From positions 1-45,939 of the forward strand of contig JADZAA010000059.1 in the NCBI GenBank assembly GCA_020852855.1: 45,939 nt of DNA, given 5' to 3'. Origin of the DNA: Bacteroidota bacterium (GTDB taxonomy: Bacteria; Bacteroidota; Ignavibacteria; Kapaibacteriales; UBA961). Each line of letters opens with the position of its first letter. Position 1 is the first letter of the stretch. Below, piece after piece: positions 32,234 through 41,962 of the stretch. Under the pieces are notes generated by a model. That model saw only the letters and a program-made list of their open reading frames with translations, was not told the DNA's origin and did not search any database. Made by a program: the position numbers and the translations under genes.

Positions 32234-34858
32234 ATGAATAAAAAAACTTCCGCCCCAACTGTCGCAATAAAACGCGCTAAAAGTCAGAAAAATGCCTCAA
32301 ACGCTTCCGATACAATAGCGGTGATTGACGCGACCGTTACTTTGTCGAATACAATTGCCGAATCACAAATCAATATCGGCAACAAACCCAAAAAAAGTGT
32401 AAAAACAACAAGTAAAAACCAATCTGTGCAAACCGCAGATAAACCGGAAACAGCAACAATAAACGATAAGAAGAAAAAAGTCGGTAAAACCTTAAATAAA
32501 ACCGCAGAAACTACTCAAAAAACGGACAAGCCGATAATTGCGCAAGCTCTGCCGGATGCGGAAGTTGAAACCGTAAAAGATAAAAGTAAAAAATCAAAGA
32601 TAAAAAACAAGAAAAATAACAAGAAAACAACTGAAGAAGCCGTAACAGCCGCTACGGAAACGGTAGTAAATACGACAAGTGAAACGCCTGTATCGGCACC
32701 GCAAAAAAAGGTAATTGTGCCGCCGCCCGGATTTGAAAATAAAATGACCGACGAAAAAGCCGACAGCACAAATACTACGAATGTTATCGAGCAAAACAGT
32801 GTCAAACAAAAATACAAAACAGAAAATAATGCAACTGTGTCTGCCGCGCCCGATTTTTCAGAAAAATCAACGCCGCCAGTATATGAAACCGATGAATTAT
32901 ACCAATTATTAAATCGGTTAGACGCTCGACGCAAAAACGAAGAACAGTCCGAAAGCAATATAACGGCCGAAGCGGACGAATCTGTCGAACGAAAAGAAAG
33001 CCGGTGGGCGCGTCGTCGTAAAAAACGCCAGGAAAAAAAGCGGCTTCTGAACCAGCAACAAAATTTGGAACAAGTTGTCGAGCAATCGGTTGATAAACAG
33101 GAAGTTGTAAAAGACTTGAGCAATGCGTCGGTCGTTAAACAGCAAGTTCCGCTTAACGTTGCGACACAAGATAAAAAGCATAATAAAACAAATAAAGCAG
33201 ATGTAGAAAAACAGCAGAAAACTGACGGTAAAAAGACCGTATCACAAAATAAATACAAAGAGCGTCATCAGGATAAACCAACGAAGCCCGACATAACCGA
33301 AAGAACGGCTGTCCACGAAAAGAAAGAATTAGCTAAACAGCACGAGCAACCGCCAAGAAAGCAAAAGACGCAAAAAGTTTATTCGACGCATAAAAACAAG
33401 AAACTGCCGCCTCTTCCCGACGATATTGCACCGCTGATAGATTCGGTAGGGCGTTTTATTAAATCAACGCTTTTTATTCCCGACGAAGCAAGTTTATTGC
33501 TTGGCGTAAGCGGTGGCGTAGATTCCGTGGTTATGCTCGATGTTATGTCGAACTTAGCGCAACGTCACGGCTATCAACTGACGGTTGCCCATTGCAATCA
33601 CGGATTACGTGGCGAAGAATCCGATTTGGACGAGAAATTTACGCGGGCATTGGCAACAGATTATCGCGCTCATTTTCACAGCGTAAAGGTCAATGCGGCT
33701 ACACACGCACGAAAAATGCGAACAAGCATTGAAAATGCCGCACGTACACTTCGATATCAGTTTTTTGAACGAGTAGCAAAAAGCATAGGAGCGCGATTCG
33801 TACTTTCGGCACATACGGCAGACGACACCGCCGAAACACTTTTACTTAACCTGATACGCGGTGCTGGGTTAACAGGTCTTGCAGGCATTCCGCCAAGACG
33901 TGATTTAGCAAAAAAACTGCATCTTGTGCGACCGCTTTTGCAAGCCTCGAAATCCGAACTTATTGCTTATGCGAAAAAACGACCTCTCGAATGGCGTGAA
34001 GATAAAAGCAATGCGTCTACCCTATTTATGCGAAATAAAATTCGCCATGATTTGTTGCCCAAACTACGCGATGAATACTCTCCCGCCATATCCGAAATTT
34101 TAGTTCGGACGGCACGGATACTTCAAGGTGCAGAGGCCGTTGTCGGCGACCGAGTCGAGAAATTATTTGAAGTAATGACAACGCAAAATGCCGGAGAAAT
34201 TAGACTTGCAACATCTTTTTTCGAAACAATCGGCGAGTTCCTGCAAGGTGAAGTTATTCAGCATATTATACGCAAACTCGGCGGCCGTCCGGTTTCTATG
34301 AATGCGGTAAATCGCATTATCGCACTAAAAGAAAGCGCAATGCACGCAGAAAGCAGAATATCGGGACATATCACAGCTATACGCGACCGCACCGATATTG
34401 TATTTACAACCGTCGAACCTTCGGAAGTTTACACGACAATAACCGTAGGTGAAACGTTTGAAACCGACACAATGACCATCAAATTGTCGGAATGTTCCAA
34501 AAAAGAAGTGCAATTTGTTGAAGGCGGTTTTGTAGAATTTTTTGATGCGGCTACTTTGCCAAAAAACCTCGTAGTGCGTGATTGGCGGGCAGGCGATTCG
34601 TTTCGGCCACTTGGGCTCGGCGGCAGCATGAATATCAGCGATTTTCTGACAAATATCAAGGTTTCAGCCATAGAACGCAAACGTGCGCTTGTACTATGCG
34701 CGGGCAGTGAAATCGTATGGGTATGCGGCAAGCGTATTTCCGATAAATTCAAAATAACCTCTTCTACCAAGCGTGCAATTCGGGCAGAAATTATTTTGCC
34801 TGAAACGGCACGAAAAGAAGAAACACAAACAAATAAATCATCACAAAACACAAAATAA
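32234..34858 (+). CDS. tilS: tRNA(Ile)-lysidine synthase with a 390-residue Lys-rich N-terminal extension
   Basis: TilS puts lysine on C34 of tRNA-Ile(CAU) so that it reads AUA. The enzyme core occupies about 395-860 of 874: PP-loop SGGVDS (426-431), HCNHGLRGEES, RYQFFERVA, SAHTADDTAETLLLNLIRGAGLTGLAGI and NKIRHDLLP, then the TilS C-terminal domain with DWRAGDSFRPLGLGG. Residues 1-390 are low complexity, dominated by Lys, Thr, Glu, Gln and Asn, with a strongly basic cluster RWARRRKKRQEKKR (258-271). No in-frame Met lies between M171 and the PP-loop, so the extension appears to be translated. Typical TilS has 320-470 residues. It lies 7 bp after dusB, with no Shine-Dalgarno. Confidence 0.93.
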   Translation: MNKKTSAPTVAIKRAKSQKNASNASDTIAVIDATVTLSNTIAESQINIGNKPKKSVKTTSKNQSVQTADKPETATINDKKKKVGKTLNKTAETTQKTDKPIIAQALPDAEVETVKDKSKKSKIKNKKNNKKTTEEAVTAATETVVNTTSETPVSAPQKKVIVPPPGFENKMTDEKADSTNTTNVIEQNSVKQKYKTENNATVSAAPDFSEKSTPPVYETDELYQLLNRLDARRKNEEQSESNITAEADESVERKESRWARRRKKRQEKKRLLNQQQNLEQVVEQSVDKQEVVKDLSNASVVKQQVPLNVATQDKKHNKTNKADVEKQQKTDGKKTVSQNKYKERHQDKPTKPDITERTAVHEKKELAKQHEQPPRKQKTQKVYSTHKNKKLPPLPDDIAPLIDSVGRFIKSTLFIPDEASLLLGVSGGVDSVVMLDVMSNLAQRHGYQLTVAHCNHGLRGEESDLDEKFTRALATDYRAHFHSVKVNAATHARKMRTSIENAARTLRYQFFERVAKSIGARFVLSAHTADDTAETLLLNLIRGAGLTGLAGIPPRRDLAKKLHLVRPLLQASKSELIAYAKKRPLEWREDKSNASTLFMRNKIRHDLLPKLRDEYSPAISEILVRTARILQGAEAVVGDRVEKLFEVMTTQNAGEIRLATSFFETIGEFLQGEVIQHIIRKLGGRPVSMNAVNRIIALKESAMHAESRISGHITAIRDRTDIVFTTVEPSEVYTTITVGETFETDTMTIKLSECSKKEVQFVEGGFVEFFDAATLPKNLVVRDWRAGDSFRPLGLGGSMNISDFLTNIKVSAIERKRALVLCAGSEIVWVCGKRISDKFKITSSTKRAIRAEIILPETARKEETQTNKSSQNTK

Positions 34859-34915
34859 CACTGCGGAAGCACCTGAATTTCGATGTATTTATTTTGACTT
34901 AATTTTGCGTTTATC

Positions 34916-37624
34916 TTAACGATAAACAGGATTTGCGCGTTTTTCAAGTTTTAAATCTTGCAGTTGCGACGCTTTAATGCCGAAGCGCAAATAAAAGCCG
35001 CTGTTTATTCCCGACGGTGTCCAATCAAAGGTCAAATTCCAGCAGTGCAAATCTTTGGTAATATTTATGGATTGCATAAAGAAATTTCCCGCAACCGCAT
35101 CAAAATTAAACCGTCCGCCTATTTTCCATGTAGGCGTTGGCGCGAGTCCGAAATCGCCGCTTATATCGAGCCTGCGCGATATTGCATATCCTACCGGCGA
35201 GTAATAAGCAAGCGTGGCTGTTAAGTTAATATGCCATGGCATTGAAAGCGGCGACCAGCCGTAAGTTTCATCGCCGTAAAGGTCACATTCAGTTTCAGTA
35301 AAATTCACTCGCTCGGCAAAACGCTCGCCTACGCCCGGCTTAATTTTGGCAGATGTATCCGCAGTTGTTATTTCCGACGGCGTATTCGTGCCCGAACTTG
35401 AAAATTGCGTAGAAAAATTCATAGAAAAACTTGTTAAATGCGCCAATCCTTTGCCGGACGATGCAAGAAAACGATTGATTTGACGCTGGATCACATTACC
35501 GGAAATTGCGTCGAGAGCAGGCGCGTCGTCGTATAGCGTAAAGTTGGCACGTCCGCTGAAATTCAAAAAATCAAGTGCCGGTGCGCGAAAATCGGCAGTA
35601 ATATCGCTGAATTTGAGCGAGTCTTTTTCAAAGTCGTAATTACCGCTTATATTAAAGCGCAGTATATCCGTTTTTTTATCCGGCAATGTATCGTTGCTCT
35701 GCGCTGTTTTCACTTCAAAACTATTGGCAAAAGAATAAGTAATCTGTTGCGAAGCTTTTGCACTCGAAATGCCGCCGTCGCTTTCATAACGAGAATACTC
35801 TACATTGCGTTTATACACGGAATCGTAATACGAACCGATATACGACGTTGTTCGCGCACTGAATTCCGGTGTATAACGATAACCCAATGAAGGTTGGAAA
35901 GTATGGCGCAAGGCGTTAAGCCCCCAAATGCGCGGCTCTATCAGCCCGAAAAGCCGCGTACCGACGCTAAACCCCATATCATAACGATATTCGCGAAACG
36001 GAGCGGCACTATATTCCATTGTATTTGAATAAACAGAATCGGTTGCACGAAAGCGCGTCATGCGGCGGAAATACCAATTTTCACGATAACTGAAACTTGG
36101 CGTAACCGAAAAATAGCCGAATTTCGGCGAAATAGAGAGCGACGGAGAATGGCTTATCGTGAAATAACGCTCGTCGCTGCGGAACGATGTGTCCATTATA
36201 TTTGCGGCCGTATCAGTCGTTTTAATCTCGCGCACACGACTTAGCGCGTAGTTTCCCGTCGCGCTGTAGCTAAATCCTATTTCACGCAACCAGCTGTCCG
36301 ACGCTACTATTTTTTTCAGCGGAAATAATTGCGGAATACTGTAAGAAACAGACGGCGAAGTTTGGGATTCGTCGGTAATCAGGTTTTGCGAACGCGAAAA
36401 TCCGAACGACAAAGTAGAGCCGTTGTTAAAACTCGTTGAAAGCGAAGCGTTCGAGTAAATTTGCTGCTGCAAACGTTGCGTAATATCCGTAGAAAAATTT
36501 CGATTAAAATCCTGCGAAGAAAACGATAAATTCGCCATGGCCGAAGTTTGGGGCGTAAATTTATGCGAATGATACAGCGAAGCGTTCCAGCTGTTCAACA
36601 TCGGGTAGTCCGGACTGATACGGCGGCGACCGAAAGAAAATTGAAAATTACCGTTTAATACATCTCGTTGCACATAGCGAGTAGAATTTTTGAGCAAATA
36701 CCCGGACTTTGTAAAAATATCCACACCGAATTGCGTATCATAGTAATCGCTCGGCGCAAAATAATAGCCGAGATTTTGAAATACCACGCCGTTATTACTT
36801 GAAAAAAAGAATGACGGCACAACCAAACCCGATTGCCGTCCCGAGCGATTTTCAAAGTAAAGGCCTACGGGTAAAATAAATACGGGCAAATCCTCCACAT
36901 ACATAACTAACGGGTCAAAAAATATTCTGTCATTGGCTATAACCTTCATTTTGGGTGAACCGAAGTAAAAATGCGGATGCGGCTTATCGCAAGTAGTGTA
37001 AGAACCGTTTTCGATAAAATACGTTTGCTCGTCCATACGCTTGATTTTTGCACCGTAGTAGAAACCGTTTTCTACATTAGTTTCGCCTAATGAAATCACT
37101 CCTTGTTTAGTTTTCAGATTGAATTTAAGCCTCTCGCCCACAAACTCTTCTTTGCCGTCAATAAATTTGGGAAAGCCGAATAATTTGCCGGACGTGTCGC
37201 GCATACCTTCCGCCGACAACGTAGATTCGCCAAACGACATTTCTATGATTTCGGCATTAAGTTTTTGATTTTTCATCGTAATACTTGCATCGCCGCGAAG
37301 GCGCATTTTTTTGGCGCCGAGAATAAAAGAAGCCGAATCTCGCGCTTGATATACTACGATGGTGTCCAATGATTGACGAACAGGCTTTGCGATGCTGTCG
37401 GGTGCTGCCGCAATTATTGACTGCTTTGCACTGTCTTGTTTTTGTTCGATTTTTGCGGGTGCAGTTACTAATTTCATGCCGTCCTGCTGTATTGACGGCG
37501 CAACGATTTGGGCAGACTTCTTCGTTGTTTTTTTTCCCCGAGACTTTTTCGGCGCGGGTTGCTGCGCTGCGCCGGTTACGACGGCGAGCAATATTACGAC
37601 AAACAAGCGCGTGATGAAATTCAT
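34916..37624 (-). CDS. lptD: LptD-like LPS assembly outer-membrane protein
   Basis: About 902 residues from the ATG at 37624, chosen because it begins a clean signal peptide (MNFITRLFVVILLAVVTG); the frame is open nine codons further. A basic, disordered stretch (PKKSRGKKTTKKSAQ) comes after the signal, then an OstA/LptA-like beta-jellyroll (about 90-250; GDASITMKNQKLNAEIIEM, and GSYTTCDKPHPHF). The barrel part (about 260-902) is rich in alternating aromatic strands, with VEDLPVFILPVGLYF typical of the LptD domain. It inserts lipopolysaccharide into the outer leaflet together with LptE. There is no Shine-Dalgarno. A candidate promoter lies 33 bp upstream. Convergent with tilS. Confidence 0.88.
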   Translation of the reverse strand: MNFITRLFVVILLAVVTGAAQQPAPKKSRGKKTTKKSAQIVAPSIQQDGMKLVTAPAKIEQKQDSAKQSIIAAAPDSIAKPVRQSLDTIVVYQARDSASFILGAKKMRLRGDASITMKNQKLNAEIIEMSFGESTLSAEGMRDTSGKLFGFPKFIDGKEEFVGERLKFNLKTKQGVISLGETNVENGFYYGAKIKRMDEQTYFIENGSYTTCDKPHPHFYFGSPKMKVIANDRIFFDPLVMYVEDLPVFILPVGLYFENRSGRQSGLVVPSFFFSSNNGVVFQNLGYYFAPSDYYDTQFGVDIFTKSGYLLKNSTRYVQRDVLNGNFQFSFGRRRISPDYPMLNSWNASLYHSHKFTPQTSAMANLSFSSQDFNRNFSTDITQRLQQQIYSNASLSTSFNNGSTLSFGFSRSQNLITDESQTSPSVSYSIPQLFPLKKIVASDSWLREIGFSYSATGNYALSRVREIKTTDTAANIMDTSFRSDERYFTISHSPSLSISPKFGYFSVTPSFSYRENWYFRRMTRFRATDSVYSNTMEYSAAPFREYRYDMGFSVGTRLFGLIEPRIWGLNALRHTFQPSLGYRYTPEFSARTTSYIGSYYDSVYKRNVEYSRYESDGGISSAKASQQITYSFANSFEVKTAQSNDTLPDKKTDILRFNISGNYDFEKDSLKFSDITADFRAPALDFLNFSGRANFTLYDDAPALDAISGNVIQRQINRFLASSGKGLAHLTSFSMNFSTQFSSSGTNTPSEITTADTSAKIKPGVGERFAERVNFTETECDLYGDETYGWSPLSMPWHINLTATLAYYSPVGYAISRRLDISGDFGLAPTPTWKIGGRFNFDAVAGNFFMQSINITKDLHCWNLTFDWTPSGINSGFYLRFGIKASQLQDLKLEKRANPVYR

Positions 37625-37656
37625 CTGGGAAATAAAAGCATAACAAAACAATTTTA

Positions 37657-37683
37657 CAAAAATACGAAGCGTAACGCGGGCAA
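37657..37683 (-). promoter_or_regulatory. Candidate promoter of lptD
   Basis: On the minus strand, TATTTTTG (37657-37664) matches TAnnTTTG. TTG (37681-37683) lies 16 bases further upstream, the same arrangement as before the endonuclease gene. Confidence 0.4.
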
Positions 37684-37892
37684 TAATGAAAATGCAAACT
37701 TTCTTCTATTGCAACCTCTATTCGCAGATTTGGCCCGCAACAAACGATTATTTAAGGAAAAAATTACGCACTTTACCGAATTTGATTGATAAAAAACAGA
37801 TTAGCCCGACGCGATAAAATTGGATAATAGCCGATGTTGCGGTAATTTCGCGGTTGTTTCCTCCGAAATGCAGCACAAAACCCGCAAATTAT

Positions 37893-40800
37893 ATGAACTT
37901 GTTACGCGCTACGCGCCAATTGCCGCTATACGCCATCGTCCTTTTTTCTTTGGCTTTCGCCTATTCCGCAACTGCGCAATCGGTAGTCGTAAGCGAGTAC
38001 TATAATTCTAATTCGCCGGATACCGAATGGACAGAACTTCTTGTTATTCAAGATAATGTATCATTGGTCGGATATTCGATACGTGATAATGGTGCGAGTG
38101 GAACTTGGCAGGGCGGTGTGAGATTCAGAGATGTTCCTTTATGGCGTAATGTTCGCGCCGGCACGATAATAGTCATTCGTCATCGCGGCGCTACTACCGC
38201 CGACTATAGTCCGGCCGACGGGTTTCTTGATATAGGTGCAGAAAATGATACGTATTTTGATAAATTCATGGAAATCGGCGCAGGTTTTACGTGGGCAGAT
38301 GCTGCTTTGAACCTAAGCGGCGGCAATGATATGATACAAATTCGCGATGCGGCCGATAATCACATTCACGTATTAAGTCATGGAAATGCTGCAACACCGG
38401 CCTACATTTCACTGCCTGTCGTCAAGATAAATCACGGCAACGGTTTGGGAAGTGCGTCGAGTTTGCGTGTATATCCCGGGCTGGCACTGACCGATTATTC
38501 CGAGCCGAATCCGAGCAATATCAAAACTGCCGATAATTCTGCAAATATTACTCGTGGTTTACCGAATAAAAATACAATAGGTGAAGATGACAATCAACTT
38601 TTTTGGCGCGGATTGCGGCAACCGAATTGGCTTTCAGCCTCTTTATCGGTCGTATCGGTATCCTCTACTACGGTTTCGTTAAGCTGGATCGCCGCACCCG
38701 ACCTTAATCCCACAGACGGAACTCAAGGCTATTTGCTGTTGCGCACCGCGGAGTCGCAAGCCGATACGAATCAAATTCCGCAAGACGGAAAGACATACGA
38801 ACCGAACGACAAATTAGGCGCGTGGATTGTAATTGCGAATATATCCGGCTCTCAAACAGCTTTCGACGATGCCGTAACAATTCCCTGCGGCGAAGCCTTT
38901 AAATATAGAATTTACGCCTATCGCTTTAAACAAGACGATTTGGAGAACACAGCCGTTAGCGCAAATCCACGCTTAGGAAGAGGACGCTCCTACAATGAAG
39001 CATCTTTTGCTCAAGCTCGCGCTAATCGCCCGAACCCTTCGTCTGCCGTAATCACCGCTTTAAGTGCCGTAACTTTTTGCAAAGGCGGAAGCGTAACCCT
39101 ATCAGTTAATGCCGTGCCAACAGGATATCAAATTCAATGGCAAAAAGATAACAGCGATATTGCCGGACAAAAAGCCGCAACTTTAACAGTTTCCGTATCA
39201 GGTCGTTATCGTGTAAAATCAACTAATGAATCCGGCTGTACTTCGCAATCAAATGAAATAGAAGTAACTGTAAATGAGCCGCCCGTGGCAGTCGTTCTTC
39301 CTGCCCAACCTGCTAAACTATGCCCGGGCGATTCGCTAATACTTACCGCAAGCGCAGGACAACGTTATCAATGGATTAAAGATGGTTCATCGTTAACAGG
39401 TGCGACGCAACAAACTTACAAAGTAATCGCTCCGGGTACTTACAGATCTGTTGTTTTCGACGGCAATTCTTGCTTCGATACTTCGGCCGCCGTAACCATA
39501 ATGCAACGCACGGTAAATTATGTCGCAGTCAAAGATACGCTTGATTTCGGCCGGCTTGACGATTGTACATCAGGCAAAATAGATTCGATTTTTCTGAAAA
39601 ATACGGGTGCGGATACGATTAGAATCGAGCGTGCTGCACCGGGCACGGGATTCAGTTGGGTTACGCCTTCAAACTCTATAATTATACCGCCCGGCAAACA
39701 AGCGGCTCTGACGTTTCGTTTTACACCGCCGGGGTCGGGTAATTTTACTGCAGCCGTCGACATTACGGCACAGCCTTGTTCGGCTGCATTGCGTCTTTAC
39801 CTTGTCGGGTCAAAAGAAAAAGCGGCCATAACGGCAAGTTTGCAAGAGGTGAATTTCGGAACAAATCTATCATGCGTTTCCAACCTTAAAGACACGGTAA
39901 TTACCGTTCGCAATAAATCGGCATTTCCGCTTAAACTTCAAGGGCAAATAGTAAGTTCGCCTTATTCTATCGCTTCGCAATCATTCCCCGTGGATATTGC
40001 GCCGATGGATTCGTTGCGCCTGACGTTGCGTTACGACCCAACCATTGACGGAACTTTCGCCTCTACGCTACAGCTGCCGTTTATTTCGGGTGCATGCCTT
40101 GATACACTTCGCATTGATTTGCAAGGCGTTAGAACAACGCCCAAACTCGGCGCCGATATTTCTTCATTATCATTTTTACCTTTGTTGGGTTGCGAAAACG
40201 AGCGCGATACGGCGATTACCGTTCGAAATAACGGAATAATTCCCGTAACAATTTCTGCACAGCCGGCTAATGCAAATTTTCGTTTTATCAACATACCTCT
40301 TACGATTAAGCCGGGCGAAGAACAATCTCTCGTAATCAGATTTTCTCCTGCTTACGAAGGAAGTATTTCTATCAATCTGCCGATAATCATCAATCCCTGC
40401 AATCGTACAGGTTTTGAAATTCAAGTTTCCGGGTCCAAACAAGGAACTGCATTCGCGCTGTCGGCCGATACTTTGTATTTCGGCACGATAGTTTCATGCA
40501 CGGGTATTGATTCGTTAAAGCAAAAAATCGGCCTGCGTGTATTGGGTGCCGCAACCGGCGCACGATTACTTACGGCATTAACCGACGCTCCTTTCGCCGC
40601 AACGTTCAATCCCGGCATTACGGTACAAGATAACGATTCACTCGGATTTTCGTTCGTACCCACCGCCGACGGCGACTTTATCGGCAAAACCGAACTGACA
40701 TTCGACCCTTGCGGAATTAAAAAAACATTATTCCTGCGCGGCCGCCGAGCAAGCGTAGCCACAGTGCTTTCATCTTCGGAAATTGACTTTGGCAACGTAG

Positions 40801-41801
40801 AAACAGGCAAAACTTTAACGCGACAATTCACGCTGCGCAACTCCGGCACAGTCGATATTTCGGTTGAAGCTCGGAATATAGTGCTGCCATTCCGCCTTAT
40901 TTCTTCTTCACCGCCGTTGCCGGCCTTGCTTCCCAAAGACTCTATTTTAGTTCTTACACTGGAATACGCGCCAACATCGGAATATCGCGATTCGGCTGTT
41001 GCCGATATAGTTATTGTACAACCATGCCTTGAAACGCACGGGCTTACGTTGCTCGGCGTGGGAACTTCGTCTACTTTGCCGCCCGACACATCGGCGATTA
41101 CGGGGCTTCTTACGATTAAAGGAACAAGTGCCGAACTCGGCTCGATTGTTTCATTACCGATTATACTAACCTCCGACTCGCTTGGCTTTGCACAAATTTC
41201 TTCGCTTTCTTTCGAGGTTTATTTTAACGGTTCTATGCTGATGCCGCGCTCAATAACGGCCGGCAACGACCTTGCATCAGGTTTTGCGGCACAATTTACT
41301 GAAAACAAACCCGGACACTTGACCATAGAAATAGCTGACCCGACTTTTACTGCAACGCTGAAAGCCGGCGGGCTCGCCCTGCTGAATTGCGAGGTTCTGC
41401 TTGGCGATGCAATCGCTACACCATTGATTATTTCGTCGCCGCATGTAATGCGTTCCGGGCGCGATATTAGAATTGCAATCGCCGCGCCCGATACTTTTAC
41501 GCTGATAGGTGTATGTCCGCCGCAGGAGCGTATTATCTCGCTGGGGAAATCGCCGTCTCTCGCATTGAAGGTTTCCGGCGGCACCATTGAAATTGTTGCC
41601 GATATTCCGACAAACGATTTTACGGCACTAAAGCTTTACGATAACACGGGGCGGGCTGTTGCTACTCTGCTTGAAGGCGAATTAGCCGTAGGAACTCATA
41701 GTTTATTCATTGGCGAAAATATATTGGAAAGCGGAATGTATTTTCTAACGTTGCGCAACGGAAATACTGCATTAACAAGACAGTTTACAATAATTAAATA
41801 A
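37893..41801 (+). CDS. Large exported multidomain protein: lamin-tail, FN3/Ig-like, choice-of-anchor-D repeats, cohesin-like and C-terminal sorting-like domain
   Basis: 1302 residues from the ATG at 37893, chosen over a TTG 13 codons earlier because it starts the signal peptide directly (about 1-29, ending ATAQS). Next come a lamin-tail-like domain (about 30-165), an FN3-like domain (about 190-310) and two Ig-like units (around WQKDNSDIAGQKAATL and YQWIKDGSSLTGATQQTY). Five HYDIN/choice-of-anchor-D-type units follow, each with a xxFG or xxLxF start, a C in the first strand and a VRNxG-type second strand. A cohesin-like domain (about 1080-1190) and a final domain ending LTRQFTIIK, typical of T9SS type A sorting signals, close it. 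Probably a surface-attached structural or adhesive protein. Function unknown. Confidence 0.82.
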   Translation: MNLLRATRQLPLYAIVLFSLAFAYSATAQSVVVSEYYNSNSPDTEWTELLVIQDNVSLVGYSIRDNGASGTWQGGVRFRDVPLWRNVRAGTIIVIRHRGATTADYSPADGFLDIGAENDTYFDKFMEIGAGFTWADAALNLSGGNDMIQIRDAADNHIHVLSHGNAATPAYISLPVVKINHGNGLGSASSLRVYPGLALTDYSEPNPSNIKTADNSANITRGLPNKNTIGEDDNQLFWRGLRQPNWLSASLSVVSVSSTTVSLSWIAAPDLNPTDGTQGYLLLRTAESQADTNQIPQDGKTYEPNDKLGAWIVIANISGSQTAFDDAVTIPCGEAFKYRIYAYRFKQDDLENTAVSANPRLGRGRSYNEASFAQARANRPNPSSAVITALSAVTFCKGGSVTLSVNAVPTGYQIQWQKDNSDIAGQKAATLTVSVSGRYRVKSTNESGCTSQSNEIEVTVNEPPVAVVLPAQPAKLCPGDSLILTASAGQRYQWIKDGSSLTGATQQTYKVIAPGTYRSVVFDGNSCFDTSAAVTIMQRTVNYVAVKDTLDFGRLDDCTSGKIDSIFLKNTGADTIRIERAAPGTGFSWVTPSNSIIIPPGKQAALTFRFTPPGSGNFTAAVDITAQPCSAALRLYLVGSKEKAAITASLQEVNFGTNLSCVSNLKDTVITVRNKSAFPLKLQGQIVSSPYSIASQSFPVDIAPMDSLRLTLRYDPTIDGTFASTLQLPFISGACLDTLRIDLQGVRTTPKLGADISSLSFLPLLGCENERDTAITVRNNGIIPVTISAQPANANFRFINIPLTIKPGEEQSLVIRFSPAYEGSISINLPIIINPCNRTGFEIQVSGSKQGTAFALSADTLYFGTIVSCTGIDSLKQKIGLRVLGAATGARLLTALTDAPFAATFNPGITVQDNDSLGFSFVPTADGDFIGKTELTFDPCGIKKTLFLRGRRASVATVLSSSEIDFGNVETGKTLTRQFTLRNSGTVDISVEARNIVLPFRLISSSPPLPALLPKDSILVLTLEYAPTSEYRDSAVADIVIVQPCLETHGLTLLGVGTSSTLPPDTSAITGLLTIKGTSAELGSIVSLPIILTSDSLGFAQISSLSFEVYFNGSMLMPRSITAGNDLASGFAAQFTENKPGHLTIEIADPTFTATLKAGGLALLNCEVLLGDAIATPLIISSPHVMRSGRDIRIAIAAPDTFTLIGVCPPQERIISLGKSPSLALKVSGGTIEIVADIPTNDFTALKLYDNTGRAVATLLEGELAVGTHSLFIGENILESGMYFLTLRNGNTALTRQFTIIK

Positions 41802-41827
41802 AAAATATCCCCAAAAAAACGGGAGAA

Positions 41828-41841
41828 GGAGAATATTCTCC
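41828..41841. other. 14-bp perfect palindrome downstream of the large exported protein gene
   Basis: GGAGAATATTCTCC lies between the large exported protein gene and the GT4 gene. An overlapping alternative hairpin uses ACGGGAGAA (41819-41827) and TTCTCCGT (41836-41843) with one bulge. No T-run follows, so a terminator role is uncertain. Confidence 0.3.
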
Positions 41842-41962
41842 GTTCATATATTGCGCATATACGGCTGCAAGCCTTATACGAATTCGGGGGAACTTTTTCG
41901 CATAAGGAAACGAATTTCGCGCATTTTACAAGCATAAAACAGGGAAACGGAAAAACGATATA

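Noticed and set aside
32515-33258. 247-residue Phe/Ser/Cys-rich minus-strand ORF
   Set aside because: Antisense shadow of the Lys/Thr-rich TilS extension. Composition follows from reversed Lys codons, and no start context supports it.
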